Assembly: GCA_017307355.1 (NCBI GenBank)
Contig: JAFKFG010000017.1
Coordinates: 1 to 64,000 of the forward strand
Origin: Alphaproteobacteria bacterium
GTDB lineage: Bacteria > Pseudomonadota > Alphaproteobacteria > Micropepsales > Micropepsaceae
Direction: 5' to 3'
DNA: 64,000 bases
The translations under genes and the position numbers were made by a program. The notes under the pieces were generated by a model, which was given only the letters and a program-made list of their open reading frames with translations, was not told the DNA's origin and searched no databases. This document shows positions 18,901 through 27,433 of this stretch, piece after piece; positions within the stretch are counted from its first letter, which is position 1, and each line of letters opens with the position of its first letter.

Positions 18901-19785
18901 ATGATGTGGAAGCCGCTTCTGTTCGCTGCCGTTCTGATGTCGGCATCCGCCGCCCAAGCGGCGACGCGCGATCAATTGGTGGTGACGCCCGCCTGGCTGG
19001 CCGCGCATGCGGCAGACAAGGATCTGGTCATTCTCCATGTCGGCTCCGCGGACGGCTACGCCGCCGGGCATGTTCCCGGCGCCCGCCTGGTCGATGCCAA
19101 GCTCCTGCAAGTATCCGGCCCGGAGTTGAAAGTCGAAGTGCCGCCCGCCGATCTGCTGCACAAGCAGATGGAGGGCCTGGGCATATCCGACAATTCGCAT
19201 ATCGTCGTGTACAACGAGACCGGTGAATTCCAGCGGGCGACCCGGGTGTTGTTCACGCTCGATGTGGCGGGCTTCGGCGACCGGTCCTCGCTGCTCGATG
19301 GCGGGTTGGCGGAATGGAAAAAGACCGGCCACGCCACCAGCACCGAGCCCGCGCCGCCGGGCCAGGGCCATCTGGCGCCGCTCGACATGCAGCCCAAAGT
19401 GGTGACGGCCGATTTCGTCCAGTCGCATGCCAAAATGCCCGGCTATGACCTGATCGATGCGCGCGATGCGATCTTCTATGGCGGCATGGTGGCCAAGATG
19501 ACGGGCGATGGACACATCCCCGGCGCCCGCAGCCTTCCCTACACCAAAGTGTTCGATTCCGACGGCAAGCTGAAACCGGCCGCCGAGTTGAAAGCCCTAT
19601 TCGCGGCCGCGGGCGTCAAGCCCGGCGATCATGTCGTGGCCTATTGCCAGGTCGGCGGCCAATCCAGCGCGGTGGTTTTCGCCGCCCGCACGGTGGGGAT
19701 CGAGCCGCAGCTCTATGACGGCTCTTTCGAGGATTGGTCGCGGCGCAAGCTGCCGGTCGAGACTTCGAACGCGCCGGGAAAATGA
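18901..19785 (+). CDS. Exported tandem-rhodanese sulfurtransferase, copy 1
   Basis: 294 aa. Signal peptide (MMWKPLLFAAVLMSASAAQA) followed by two rhodanese domains. The N-terminal domain has no active-site Cys; the C-terminal one has it in AYCQVGGQS, as in SseA/TST-type enzymes. A periplasmic sulfur-transfer role is expected. ATG 18901 is chosen for the GGGGG site and because the leader starts there. It overlaps the next gene by four bases. A paralogue lies at 20733-21632. Confidence 0.88.
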   Translation: MMWKPLLFAAVLMSASAAQAATRDQLVVTPAWLAAHAADKDLVILHVGSADGYAAGHVPGARLVDAKLLQVSGPELKVEVPPADLLHKQMEGLGISDNSHIVVYNETGEFQRATRVLFTLDVAGFGDRSSLLDGGLAEWKKTGHATSTEPAPPGQGHLAPLDMQPKVVTADFVQSHAKMPGYDLIDARDAIFYGGMVAKMTGDGHIPGARSLPYTKVFDSDGKLKPAAELKALFAAAGVKPGDHVVAYCQVGGQSSAVVFAARTVGIEPQLYDGSFEDWSRRKLPVETSNAPGK

Positions 19786-20651
19786 CCGGCGCGGGCCGGA
19801 TCGCGCTGGTCAGCGTTTTCGCGGATGGCCCCGGCGGCGGCAATCCCGCGCCCGTGATGGTCGATGCGACGGGACTGACGGACGCGGACATGCGGGCGAT
19901 CGCCGCCGGTTATGGTCACGAAAGCGTGTTCGTGCTGCCGCCGCCCGGCGATTCCGATTGCGATTTCACCTTCCGCTTTTTCGTGCCCCACCACGAAATG
20001 GAGATGTGCGGTCACGCCGCCTTGGGCGCGGTGTGGCTGCTGAAACGGCTTGGCCGCTTGCCCCGCGACAGGATCCGTATCGCCACGCCAAGCGGGGCGG
20101 TCGAAGCACAGGCCGGACCGGCCGGGATCGAAATCAGCCAGCCCAAGGCAAGGCTCGAGGCTTTGCCGGATGAAGAGCGGTCCATCGACGAAATCCTGTC
20201 CGTTCTCGGCATCGCGCGGACGGCATTGGCGCCCTCGCCCTTTTGGAACGCCAGCACCAGCCGGGTGAAGACGCTGATACCCTTGATGCGCGTATCGGTC
20301 CTGGACGGTCTTCGGCCCGATTTCGGGCGGATCGAAGCTCTTTGCGAAAAAATCGGCTCGACCGGCCTTTATCCGTTCGCGGCTTCGCGGACGGGGACAT
20401 TCGAGGCGCGGCAATTTCCCAAATCCTCCGGCTATCCCGAGGATGCGGCGACCGGCATCGCCGCCGCGGCCCTGGCGTTCGGCCTGTTGGAAAACGGGCA
20501 AGTCGCCGCCTCCGGCCAGCCGGTCCGCGTGCGCCAGGGCCGGGCGATGGGCCGGCCTTCGGAAATCCGGGTGCGGTTTGACCTCGATGGCGCGGGCATC
20601 GCGCGAGGATGCTGGCTGGGCGGCGATGTGCGCCTGGAGGCCGATCAATAA
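19782..20651 (+). CDS. PhzF-family isomerase/epimerase
   Basis: 289 aa, two-fold PhzF/DapF-like fold. GGGNPAPVM near the N-terminus, HESVFVLPP with the catalytic-site Glu region, MEMCGHAALGAVW, and the second-half motif GYPEDAATGIAAAALA are the family marks. Its ATG overlaps the stop of the rhodanese gene (ATGA), so the two are co-translated. Substrate unknown; most family members outside phenazine clusters are uncharacterised. Confidence 0.9.
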   Translation: MTGAGRIALVSVFADGPGGGNPAPVMVDATGLTDADMRAIAAGYGHESVFVLPPPGDSDCDFTFRFFVPHHEMEMCGHAALGAVWLLKRLGRLPRDRIRIATPSGAVEAQAGPAGIEISQPKARLEALPDEERSIDEILSVLGIARTALAPSPFWNASTSRVKTLIPLMRVSVLDGLRPDFGRIEALCEKIGSTGLYPFAASRTGTFEARQFPKSSGYPEDAATGIAAAALAFGLLENGQVAASGQPVRVRQGRAMGRPSEIRVRFDLDGAGIARGCWLGGDVRLEADQ

Positions 20652-20732
20652 GGAGCGCCGCCACTGTCGCGGTTCCCGCGCCAATGCTAATCATGTCCCG
20701 ACAAGGATTGGAAAACGGGCCGGGAGACGTTC

Positions 20733-21632
20733 ATGTTGAAATCGCTTTTGTTCGCCGCCGCCATCGCGACCGCCGCCATCGCTAGCACGGGCGCATGGGC
20801 CGCCGGTCCCCGCGACGAATTGCTGGTAACGTCTTCCTGGCTGGCGCAACACGCCGCCGACAAGGATCTGGTGATCCTGCATGTCGGCACGGCCGCCGGA
20901 TACCAGGCCAAGCATATCCCCGGCGCGCGGCTGGTCGAGCCCAATGGCCTGACGGTCAAAAGCCCCGAAGGACTGGTGACGGAATTGCCGCCGCCGGACG
21001 AGCTGCGGGCGCAATTGCAGGCGCTGGGCGTTTCGGACCGTTCGCGCGTCATCGTCTATAGCGAGAATGACGGCATCGCGCGGGCGACGCGCATCATGCT
21101 CACGCTCGACGCGGCGGGATTCGGCAACCGGTCCTCGCTGCTGGATGGCGGTCTCAAAGGCTGGGAAGCCGACGGGCATGCGGTGAACGCCGAAGTCCCG
21201 GCCGCCACCATGGTGGTTCTGTCGCCGCTCAAGATGCAGTCGCGCATCGTGACGGCGGATTACGTCCAGTCGCATTTGAAGACGCCGGGCACCACCGTGA
21301 TCGACGCGCGCGCCCCGGAATTCTATAGCGGCGAAAAGCCGGGCAGCGAAGGCGCGGTGCCGGGCCATGTGCCGGGCGCGCACAATCTTCCTTTCACCAG
21401 CATCAGCAGCCCCGACGGCAAGGTGAAATCGCCGGAGGAATTGAAGGCCCTGTTCACCGCGGCGGGCGTCAAGCCCGGCGACCATGTGATCGCCTATTGC
21501 CATATCGGCATCCAGGCCACGGCGGTGGTCTTTGCCGCCCGTACCCTGGGCATCGACGCCCAGCTTTACGATGGTTCATTCCAGGACTGGTCCAAGCGCG
21601 GCCTGCCGGTGGAAGTGGCCCCGGCCAAGTAA
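20733..21632 (+). CDS. Exported tandem-rhodanese sulfurtransferase, copy 2
   Basis: 299 aa, signal peptide ending GAWA, then two rhodanese domains. It is close to copy 1 throughout (shared runs such as AQHAADKDLVILHVG versus AAHAADKDLVILHVG, and GVKPGDHV). The catalytic loop of the second domain is AYCHIGIQA: Cys kept, rest of the loop changed from QVGGQS, which may shift substrate choice. A local duplication now separated by the PhzF gene. Confidence 0.88.
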   Translation: MLKSLLFAAAIATAAIASTGAWAAGPRDELLVTSSWLAQHAADKDLVILHVGTAAGYQAKHIPGARLVEPNGLTVKSPEGLVTELPPPDELRAQLQALGVSDRSRVIVYSENDGIARATRIMLTLDAAGFGNRSSLLDGGLKGWEADGHAVNAEVPAATMVVLSPLKMQSRIVTADYVQSHLKTPGTTVIDARAPEFYSGEKPGSEGAVPGHVPGAHNLPFTSISSPDGKVKSPEELKALFTAAGVKPGDHVIAYCHIGIQATAVVFAARTLGIDAQLYDGSFQDWSKRGLPVEVAPAK

Positions 21633-21716
21633 AAGGCTCCATCGTACGGAAACTTAAGGTGACGGCGGAAGGAATTTTCGCCAGAATGGCCCCGTTGCGT
21701 TCCAGGCGGGTAGGGG

Positions 21717-21857
21717 ATGATCAAATTCATTCTGGGGCTGGTGGTAGGGCTGGTCGCGGGCCTTTTGATTTCGCCCGAGCTTACCGGCACCGACATGAAC
21801 GCGGTGGTGCATGACGCGCGTTCGGCGATCGGCCGGCATCTGCCGGTGAACAATTAG
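21717..21857 (+). CDS. 46-residue single-span membrane protein
   Basis: Short gene: ATG after GGGTAGGGG, a Gly-rich hydrophobic segment (FILGLVVGLVAGLLI), a polar tail ending HLPVNN and a TAG stop four bases before a strong terminator. The ribosome site, clean membrane helix and terminator make it credible. Function unknown. Confidence 0.6.
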   Translation: MIKFILGLVVGLVAGLLISPELTGTDMNAVVHDARSAIGRHLPVNN

Positions 21858-21860
21858 CGA

Positions 21861-21880
21861 CCCCGGCAGCCGGGGTTTTT
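21861..21880 (+). terminator. Rho-independent terminator
   Basis: CCCCGG stem, CAG loop, CCGGGG, then TTTTT. It closes the rhodanese/PhzF unit and insulates it from the sigma-E promoter 80 bases downstream. Confidence 0.85.
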
Positions 21881-21960
21881 CACAAAGCGCGTGATGTCGT
21901 CGCCGGAGCCGCCTTCCGGCCGCTATGCATGGCGCCTCTTGCCCATATCGAGAGCTCCGA

Positions 21961-21990
21961 TGATCCGGTCCGCATAGGGGCGCGTATAAG
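21961..21990 (+). promoter_or_regulatory. Sigma-E (ECF11/RpoE) promoter upstream of the oxidase operon
   Basis: TGATCC at 21961-21966, 16-base spacer, CGTATAAG at 21983-21990. This is the form known for alphaproteobacterial RpoE/ChrR targets, and the same layout recurs before the sigma gene at 24876. The start codon follows at 21995, so the predicted transcript begins at or within a few bases of the ATG. Confidence 0.85.
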
Positions 21991-21994
21991 GGGC

Positions 21995-23344
21995 ATGGCA
22001 AAGATAGCAGTGATCGGAACGGGGATTTCCGGCCTTTCGGCCGCCTACTTCCTGCATGAGCAATATGACATCACCGTTTACGAAAAGGCGGACAGGCCGG
22101 GCGGCCATAGCCGCACTGTGACGGTGCAGCATGGCGACCGGATCATTCCGGTCGATACCGGCTTCATCGTCTTTAACGAAAATAATTATCCCAATCTGAC
22201 GGCGCTGTTTCACCGCCTGGGTGTCACTGCGAAAGACAGCGACATGAGCTTTGGCCTCACTGTCGATAGCGGTCGGCTAGAATGGGGCGCCAAAGGGCTG
22301 AATGCCGTGTTCGGCCAAAGGGTCAACCTGCTGCGGCCCAAATTCCTCAAGCTGGTTTTCGACGTGCTGCGGTTCAACGCCCAGGTCGAAGCGACCGTGG
22401 AACGGCAGCCCGACATGACACTGGGAGCCCTTCTCGCGCATATGAATCTGGGTGATTGGTTCAAGCGCAATTACCTGCTGCCGATGGCGGGCGCGATATG
22501 GAGTTGTCCGCCCCGCCAGATGCTGGAATTTCCCGCCCGCACCTTCGTCCGCTTCTTCGCCAATCACTGCCTGTTGTCGCTGACCGGCCAGCCGCAATGG
22601 CGCACTTTGGAAGGCGGCTCGCAAACCTATGTGGAACGGCTTTGCGCGCCGTTCGCCGACCGTATCCGCCTGAACGCCGGCGCGGCGCGGGTAACGCGCC
22701 ATCGCGATGGCGTCGAGGTGCGCGATGCCGCGGGCCATACCGAGCGGTTCGACCAGGTGGTGTTTGCCTGCCATGCCGATGAGGCGTTGGCCGCATTGAC
22801 CGACGCCAGCGCGGAGGAGATCGGCGCGCTCGGCGCGATCCGCTATCAGAAGAATGTCGCGATCCTGCACCGGGATGCCGGCGTTATGCCGAAGAACCGG
22901 CCTTGCTGGGCGAGCTGGATCTATCACGCCGACGGCGAAGGCGATGAGCCCGAGATTTCCGTCACTTACTGGATGAACAGCCTGCAAGGGATCGATCCCC
23001 GCTATCCCCTGTTCGTGACGCTTAATCCCAACCGGGAGATCGCGGACGAACATGTTTTCGACCGGCATGTTTTCGATCATCCGGTGTTCGATTTCGGTGC
23101 GCTGGCGGCACAGGCTCAACTCCGGCAGATGCAGGGCCGGCGCGGCACCTGGTTCTGCGGGGCGCATATGGGCCACGGCTTCCACGAAGACGGCCTGGTC
23201 AGCGCCATGCGGGTGGCCGAGGCGCTGGGCGCGCCGGCTCCCTGGACCGAGAAAGACCGGGCCGCCGGGACAGCGAAGAATGGCTGGATCGGCTATCGCC
23301 CCCTGCAACCGGGTGGCGAGGTTCCTGCCGCCATCGGAGGGTGA
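21995..23344 (+). CDS. FAD-dependent amine-oxidase-like protein of the RpoE/ChrR regulon
   Basis: 449 aa flavoprotein. The N-terminus carries the dinucleotide fold VIGTGISGLSAAYFL, so translation must start at ATG 21995, then YEKADRPGGHSRTV and a C-terminal FAD-contact region (GTWFCGAHMGHGFHEDGL). Genes of this type recur beside DUF1365, cyclopropane synthase-like and DUF1295 genes in sigma-E/ChrR loci responding to singlet oxygen, where a role in modifying membrane lipids is suspected. The next gene starts within its stop codon (TGATG). Reaction unknown. Confidence 0.88.
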   Translation: MAKIAVIGTGISGLSAAYFLHEQYDITVYEKADRPGGHSRTVTVQHGDRIIPVDTGFIVFNENNYPNLTALFHRLGVTAKDSDMSFGLTVDSGRLEWGAKGLNAVFGQRVNLLRPKFLKLVFDVLRFNAQVEATVERQPDMTLGALLAHMNLGDWFKRNYLLPMAGAIWSCPPRQMLEFPARTFVRFFANHCLLSLTGQPQWRTLEGGSQTYVERLCAPFADRIRLNAGAARVTRHRDGVEVRDAAGHTERFDQVVFACHADEALAALTDASAEEIGALGAIRYQKNVAILHRDAGVMPKNRPCWASWIYHADGEGDEPEISVTYWMNSLQGIDPRYPLFVTLNPNREIADEHVFDRHVFDHPVFDFGALAAQAQLRQMQGRRGTWFCGAHMGHGFHEDGLVSAMRVAEALGAPAPWTEKDRAAGTAKNGWIGYRPLQPGGEVPAAIGG

Positions 23345-24102
23345 TGATCCAGCTCCTGGCCGCGCGCATTTTTCACGAAAGGCTGAGGCCGAAGAAAAAT
23401 CGCTTTAGCTATCAGGCGCTTTATTGCGTCCTGTCTCTCGACGCTTTGGCGCGACCCTGGCGCAAGGGTGTGTTTGCCATCAATCGCGCCGCTCCTTTCA
23501 GCGTGCATGCTGCCGATTATGGCAGGCCTGGCCTGGCCCCGGATGCGTATATCCGCCAGTTGTTGATGGATTGGCGGCTTGCCGAAGCCGACGGCGAGGT
23601 CCGGCTGATGACCATGCCGCGCGTGCTGGGGTATGGATTTAATCCTGTCAGCTTCTGGCTTTGCCAAGACCGCGCGGAAAATCTCCGCGCGGTGCTGGCG
23701 GAAGTGAACAACACTTTCGGCGAGCGTCACTCCTATTTCTGTTTTCACGACGATCATCGCGTCATCGAGCCGGGCGATATGCTGGACGCGCGCAAAGTGT
23801 TTCATGTCTCGCCTTTCATGAAGGTGGAGGGCCGCTATGTCTTTCGCTTCGCTGCGAACGCGGACCGGATCGCCATCGCCATCGATCTGGAGAATGAGGA
23901 AGGGTTGATGTTGCGCACCGCGGTTGGCGGGCGGCCTCAAGCGATGACCGCCGGATCGCTGCTGTCCGTGCTGGCGAGGAACCCGCTTTATCCGTTCAAG
24001 GTGATCGGTCTGATCCATTACCAGGCGGTCAAGCTGTTCCTTAAAGGCATCCGTCATTTCCACAAGCCGGCGCCGCCAGCCGCCAGCGTGAGCCGCCGAT
24101 GA
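23344..24102 (+). CDS. DUF1365 family protein
   Basis: 252 aa. Family marks: ARIFHERLRPKKNRFSYQ at the start, GYGFNPVSFWLC, and a conserved VFHVSPFM segment. Biochemical role unknown; it almost always travels with the FAD oxidase upstream. The start overlaps the upstream stop by one base (TGATG) and its end overlaps the DUF1295 gene by four, so the three genes form one translational unit driven by the sigma-E promoter at 21961. The cyclopropane-fatty-acid synthase gene often found between these families is absent here. Confidence 0.88.
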   Translation: MIQLLAARIFHERLRPKKNRFSYQALYCVLSLDALARPWRKGVFAINRAAPFSVHAADYGRPGLAPDAYIRQLLMDWRLAEADGEVRLMTMPRVLGYGFNPVSFWLCQDRAENLRAVLAEVNNTFGERHSYFCFHDDHRVIEPGDMLDARKVFHVSPFMKVEGRYVFRFAANADRIAIAIDLENEEGLMLRTAVGGRPQAMTAGSLLSVLARNPLYPFKVIGLIHYQAVKLFLKGIRHFHKPAPPAASVSRR

Positions 24103-24878
24103 CCCATCCCATTCTCACCGCCTTTCTGGCCTTTGGCATGATGACGGCACTTTGGCCGCTCAGCGTGCGGCTCCGCGATGTCAGCATCATCGATATCCTG
24201 TGGGCGCCGGCTTTCGCATTTCTGGCCTGGGTTTATGTGCTGGTGCCGCCGCCGTTGGAGATACGGGGCTGGATCGCGCTGGGCCTGATCACGGCGTGGG
24301 GCCTGCGGCTGGGTGTTCACATTCTGGCTCGCTGGCGGCGGCTGGGACATGAGGATTATCGCTATGCCGAGATCCGGCGCCGCAACGGGCCGAATTTTCC
24401 GCTCACCAGCCTGTTCTGGATTTTCTGGCTGCAGGCCTTGTTGTTGTATGTGATTTCCTGGCCGCTGCAGGCGTCGCTTTCCGGGCAAAATCCGTTGAAC
24501 GGCCTGGATGCGGTGGCGGTTGCCATGATCGCCGGCGGCATCTGGATCGAAGCCGTCGCGGATGCGCAGCTTACGCGCTTTCGCGCCGATCCCCGCAACC
24601 GCGAGAAGGTGCTGGATGCCGGCCTCTGGGCTTGGTCGCGCCATCCCAATTATTTCGGCGATTTCCTGATGTGGTGGGGATTTTTTGTGATGGGCATCGC
24701 CGCCGGCGGGCCTTGGTGGACAATCCTTGGTCCCATCGCGATGAGCGCGCTGCTGATCCATTATTCGGGGGCCGGCCTTATGGAAGATACGATCAAAGAC
24801 CGTCGCCCCGGCTATGCCGACTATGTCCGCCGCACCAGCCTTTTCATTCCCTGGCCGCCGCGGGCCCGAAGCGGTTGA
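24099..24878 (+). CDS. DUF1295 membrane protein (steroid-5-alpha-reductase/ICMT-like)
   Basis: 259 aa, about six membrane helices. The C-terminal motif LWAWSRHPNYFGDFLMWWG, followed by a PGYADYVRRTS segment, is characteristic of DUF1295 and the wider isoprenylcysteine methyltransferase/steroid reductase fold. Last gene of the oxidase-DUF1365-DUF1295 unit. A lipid substrate is likely by context; the reaction is unproven. Confidence 0.88.
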   Translation: MTHPILTAFLAFGMMTALWPLSVRLRDVSIIDILWAPAFAFLAWVYVLVPPPLEIRGWIALGLITAWGLRLGVHILARWRRLGHEDYRYAEIRRRNGPNFPLTSLFWIFWLQALLLYVISWPLQASLSGQNPLNGLDAVAVAMIAGGIWIEAVADAQLTRFRADPRNREKVLDAGLWAWSRHPNYFGDFLMWWGFFVMGIAAGGPWWTILGPIAMSALLIHYSGAGLMEDTIKDRRPGYADYVRRTSLFIPWPPRARSG

Positions 24879-24904
24879 TCCACCGATGCGCGAAGCACGT
24901 AAAA
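24876..24904 (+). promoter_or_regulatory. Second sigma-E promoter, before rpoE-chrR
   Basis: TGATCC at 24876-24881, 16-base spacer, CGTAAAA at 24898-24904. It overlaps the stop codon of the DUF1295 gene and has the same spacing as the site at 21961. It predicts positive autoregulation of rpoE, with transcription starting near 24910. Confidence 0.78.
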
Positions 24905-25014
24905 TCTCCATGCGGTTTGATGATGCTTCGAAGAACGCGGCGTGGCAGGATGACGCTGGTCCGCGGCCGGAATTTGCCGGGCGGCTGATGGCCGTTTGGA
25001 AGGGCTCCCATACC

Positions 25015-25551
25015 GTGACTGACTGGTCCGATTGCATTGTCGCGATTGCGCAGCGGCGCGACCGGCAGCAATTCGCGGCCCTGTTCGCGCATTTCGGGCC
25101 CAGGCTGAAAGGCTTTTTCCTGCGCCGGGGTTTAACGGCGGGCACGGCCGAGGATCTGATGCAGGAAGCATTGCTGATGGTCTGGCGCAAGGCGGACCGC
25201 TTCGATCCGCAGCGGGCAGGTGCTTCGACCTGGATATTCGCCATCGCGCGCAATCTGAGCATCGATCTCAAGCGCCGCGAGCGCGATCCCGGCCTGCTGG
25301 CGGAATTTTATGACGGCGCTGATCAGCCCACGCCGGGCGAACTTCTTCTCTCGGCGGAGCGCGACGGGCGCATCCGGGCTGCTCTGGCCGCACTTCCCGC
25401 CGACCAGGCGGAGGTCGTTCGCTTGTCCTTTTTCGAGGAACGGCCTCACAGCCAGATCGCCGAGGAGCTGCGCTTGCCGCTGGGAACGGTAAAATCGCGG
25501 GTGCGCCTGGCAATGATGCGGCTTCGCGCTCTGGTGGAGGAGCGTCAATGA
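25015..25551 (+). CDS. rpoE: ECF11-type sigma factor RpoE
   Basis: 178 aa from GTG 25015. Region 2 (DLMQEALLMVWRKADRFDP, STWIFAIARNLSIDLKRR) and region 4 (ALPADQAEVVRLSFFEERPHSQIAEEL, PLGTVKSRVRLAM) are complete. The start is uncertain: the frame is open upstream, with ATG at 24910 and 24988. I chose GTG 25015 because TDWSDCIVAIAQRRD matches the usual ECF11 N-terminus and GGAAGG precedes it. ATG 24910 coincides with the predicted transcript start and cannot be ruled out. Four-base overlap with chrR. It directs the response to singlet oxygen in relatives. Confidence 0.92.
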   Translation: MTDWSDCIVAIAQRRDRQQFAALFAHFGPRLKGFFLRRGLTAGTAEDLMQEALLMVWRKADRFDPQRAGASTWIFAIARNLSIDLKRRERDPGLLAEFYDGADQPTPGELLLSAERDGRIRAALAALPADQAEVVRLSFFEERPHSQIAEELRLPLGTVKSRVRLAMMRLRALVEERQ

Positions 25552-26195
25552 TCCAGCATCACCCCGCTCCCGAAATACTTGCCGAATATGCGGGCGGCGC
25601 ATTGCATGCGGGCGCCATGCTTGTGGTGGCCTGTCATCTGGAAACCTGCGCGGTCTGCCGCAGCGAAGTGTCGCTGTGGGAGGGTGTGGGCGGCGCGCTG
25701 CTGGACGAAACGGCGCCGGAAATTCTGTCTCACCGCGCGCTGGAAGCGATGATGGCGCGGCTGGATGCTGCCGAACCGCAATCTGCTCGGCCCTCGATGC
25801 CGGATTTTCTCAAAGATTTTGATCTTCCCGCGCCTTTGAAGGGGCGCACCGTGGGCCGCCGTCGCCGCGTGACGCCGAATATCTGGTTCGCGCCTGTCGA
25901 TGTGCCGGGCGAAGGATCGGTCCGCACCTACCTGGTCTATGCCGGGCGCAACACGGTGCTGGCGGAGCACACCCATGTGGGGCGCGAATTCACCCATGTC
26001 ATCACGGGTGCGTTCACCGATACGGGTGGCCGCTATGACAAGGGTGATTTCGCCTGCACCGATGAAACGATCATCCATACACCCGGTGTGACGGGTGAAA
26101 CGGGATGTCTTTGCCTGATCAGCGCGGATGCGCCGATGCGCCTGACGGGCCTGCCCGCTCGGATCATTCAGAGATTGACCGGAACGCTTTACTAG
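25548..26195 (+). CDS. chrR: Zinc-binding anti-sigma factor ChrR
   Basis: 215 aa. The N-terminal anti-sigma domain has the zinc ligands His5 (or His4), His30, Cys34 and Cys37 (CHLETCAVC). After a linker, residues about 105-195 form a cupin with AEHTHVGREFTHV and the later IIHTPGV His, matching the ChrR C-terminal sensing domain. It holds RpoE inactive until singlet oxygen or peroxides act. Co-translated with rpoE (ATGA overlap). All expected ligands are present, so the switch looks functional. Confidence 0.93.
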   Translation: MIQHHPAPEILAEYAGGALHAGAMLVVACHLETCAVCRSEVSLWEGVGGALLDETAPEILSHRALEAMMARLDAAEPQSARPSMPDFLKDFDLPAPLKGRTVGRRRRVTPNIWFAPVDVPGEGSVRTYLVYAGRNTVLAEHTHVGREFTHVITGAFTDTGGRYDKGDFACTDETIIHTPGVTGETGCLCLISADAPMRLTGLPARIIQRLTGTLY

Positions 26196-26204
26196 GAGAC
26201 CGGC

Positions 26205-26603
26205 ATGACGGGCATCGCCATACGCTATGGGATCGTGCTGCTTGTTCTGGTCATCGGCGACGCGATCTGGCTGAGCTATTTCGCCAAGGTGATGTTCCGC
26301 CCCGTGCTGGGCGACATCCTGCTCGACACGCCGCTTTGGAGCGCTGCGATCTTTTTCTATCTGATCTATGCGGCGGGCGTGATGGTGTTTCCGCTGGCGA
26401 TGAGCCAGAGCGCCGCTTCCTGGGTAAGCGCCCTGTTGTACGGGGCTTTGTTCGGCTTTCTTGCCTATATGACTTACGATCTCACCAATTTGGCCACCAT
26501 AAAGGCCTGGACGATGCCCCTGGCTCTCATTGACATGGTGTGGGGCGCGTTTCTGACCGCCGCCGCGACGGCGGCCGGTTTCGCCGCCGCGCAGCGTTTC
26601 TGA
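26205..26603 (+). CDS. DUF2177 membrane protein
   Basis: 132 aa, four membrane helices. IGDAIWLSYF near the N-terminus and YMTYDLTNLATIKAW in the third helix are the DUF2177 marks. It starts 9 bases after chrR, with GGAGA before the ATG, so it belongs to the rpoE-chrR transcript. DUF2177 genes are frequent members of ChrR regulons; function unknown. Confidence 0.88.
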   Translation: MTGIAIRYGIVLLVLVIGDAIWLSYFAKVMFRPVLGDILLDTPLWSAAIFFYLIYAAGVMVFPLAMSQSAASWVSALLYGALFGFLAYMTYDLTNLATIKAWTMPLALIDMVWGAFLTAAATAAGFAAAQRF

Positions 26604-26616
26604 TCCGTTAAACGGC

Positions 26617-27309
26617 TTATTTTAATTCCACCACCGCGATGCGCACGCCGGGTGCCTGAAGCGTGCGGGCATGGCCGCCGGGCAGGAAGACCACCTGGCC
26701 GTTCGCGACCGGCAGCGCGCGGGACGGCTCGTCGCCCGCCACCGTCAATGTGCCTGCATCCATCGGCACCAGATACATGTCGTGGGTCTGGTAGAAGGTC
26801 TTGGTCGGGCCCGTGGTCCAGTCCCACAGAGTGACGCGATTATTGTCGGTGACTTTCTTGGCGCCATCGGCGGTGAAGCCGGAGGCATCCTTGCCGGTGT
26901 TGGCATAGTCATGGGGGCCCGCATCCTTGAGCTCGATCAGGATGGAATTGCGCTGCGGCTTGCCGATCACATTTTCTTCGATATGGGTGAGGCCCTTGGG
27001 CAGCATATAGATCTGGCCGCGATGGATCGGGCTGATGCGTTCCTTGCCGTCGGGGGTGGTGACTTTCAGCATGGTTTCGACCAGTTCCACCCCCACGAAA
27101 TCCACCGGATGGCGATGCATGCCGGTGGCCATGCCGGGCGGATAGATCACGTCCCACACCGTGCCGCGATTATTGTCGAGAATCTTGGTGGCGCCGGGAC
27201 GGGGCAGGGCGGAAACCAGCGTATATTTGCCCACCATTTCGGCCGAGGCCGGCGATGCGCCGAGCGCGGCCAGCGCCGCCAGAACCGCAAGAGTTGCGCG
27301 CTTCGCCAT
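26617..27309 (-). CDS. Exported cupin-type protein
   Basis: 230 aa with a signal peptide (MAKRATLAVLAALAALGASPASA). Two cupin-like halves are visible: YPPGMATGMHRHPVDFVGVEL in the first and a weaker one after residue 150 (THDMYLVPMDAG). Only the first keeps the His pair. Convergent with DUF2177. Periplasmic; metal or small-molecule binding is plausible, the activity unknown. Confidence 0.72.
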   Translation of the reverse strand: MAKRATLAVLAALAALGASPASAEMVGKYTLVSALPRPGATKILDNNRGTVWDVIYPPGMATGMHRHPVDFVGVELVETMLKVTTPDGKERISPIHRGQIYMLPKGLTHIEENVIGKPQRNSILIELKDAGPHDYANTGKDASGFTADGAKKVTDNNRVTLWDWTTGPTKTFYQTHDMYLVPMDAGTLTVAGDEPSRALPVANGQVVFLPGGHARTLQAPGVRIAVVELK

Positions 27310-27433
27310 TTCGATCTCTCCCCTTTTCCCAGCCCAAAGCCTAGCATGAAGCCCTTGCCGCGCATTGCCTTATTTGGGACCTTGCCGGGCTTTAGCTGTA
27401 TAAGTGCATCTTCTCCGGACAAGGCGGTACAGA

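Noticed and set aside
25549..25580. TGATCC with CGAAATA 16 bases later at the start of chrR
   Set aside because: The -10 half does not match CGTA(T/A)AA and the site lies inside the co-translated rpoE-chrR junction; most likely chance.
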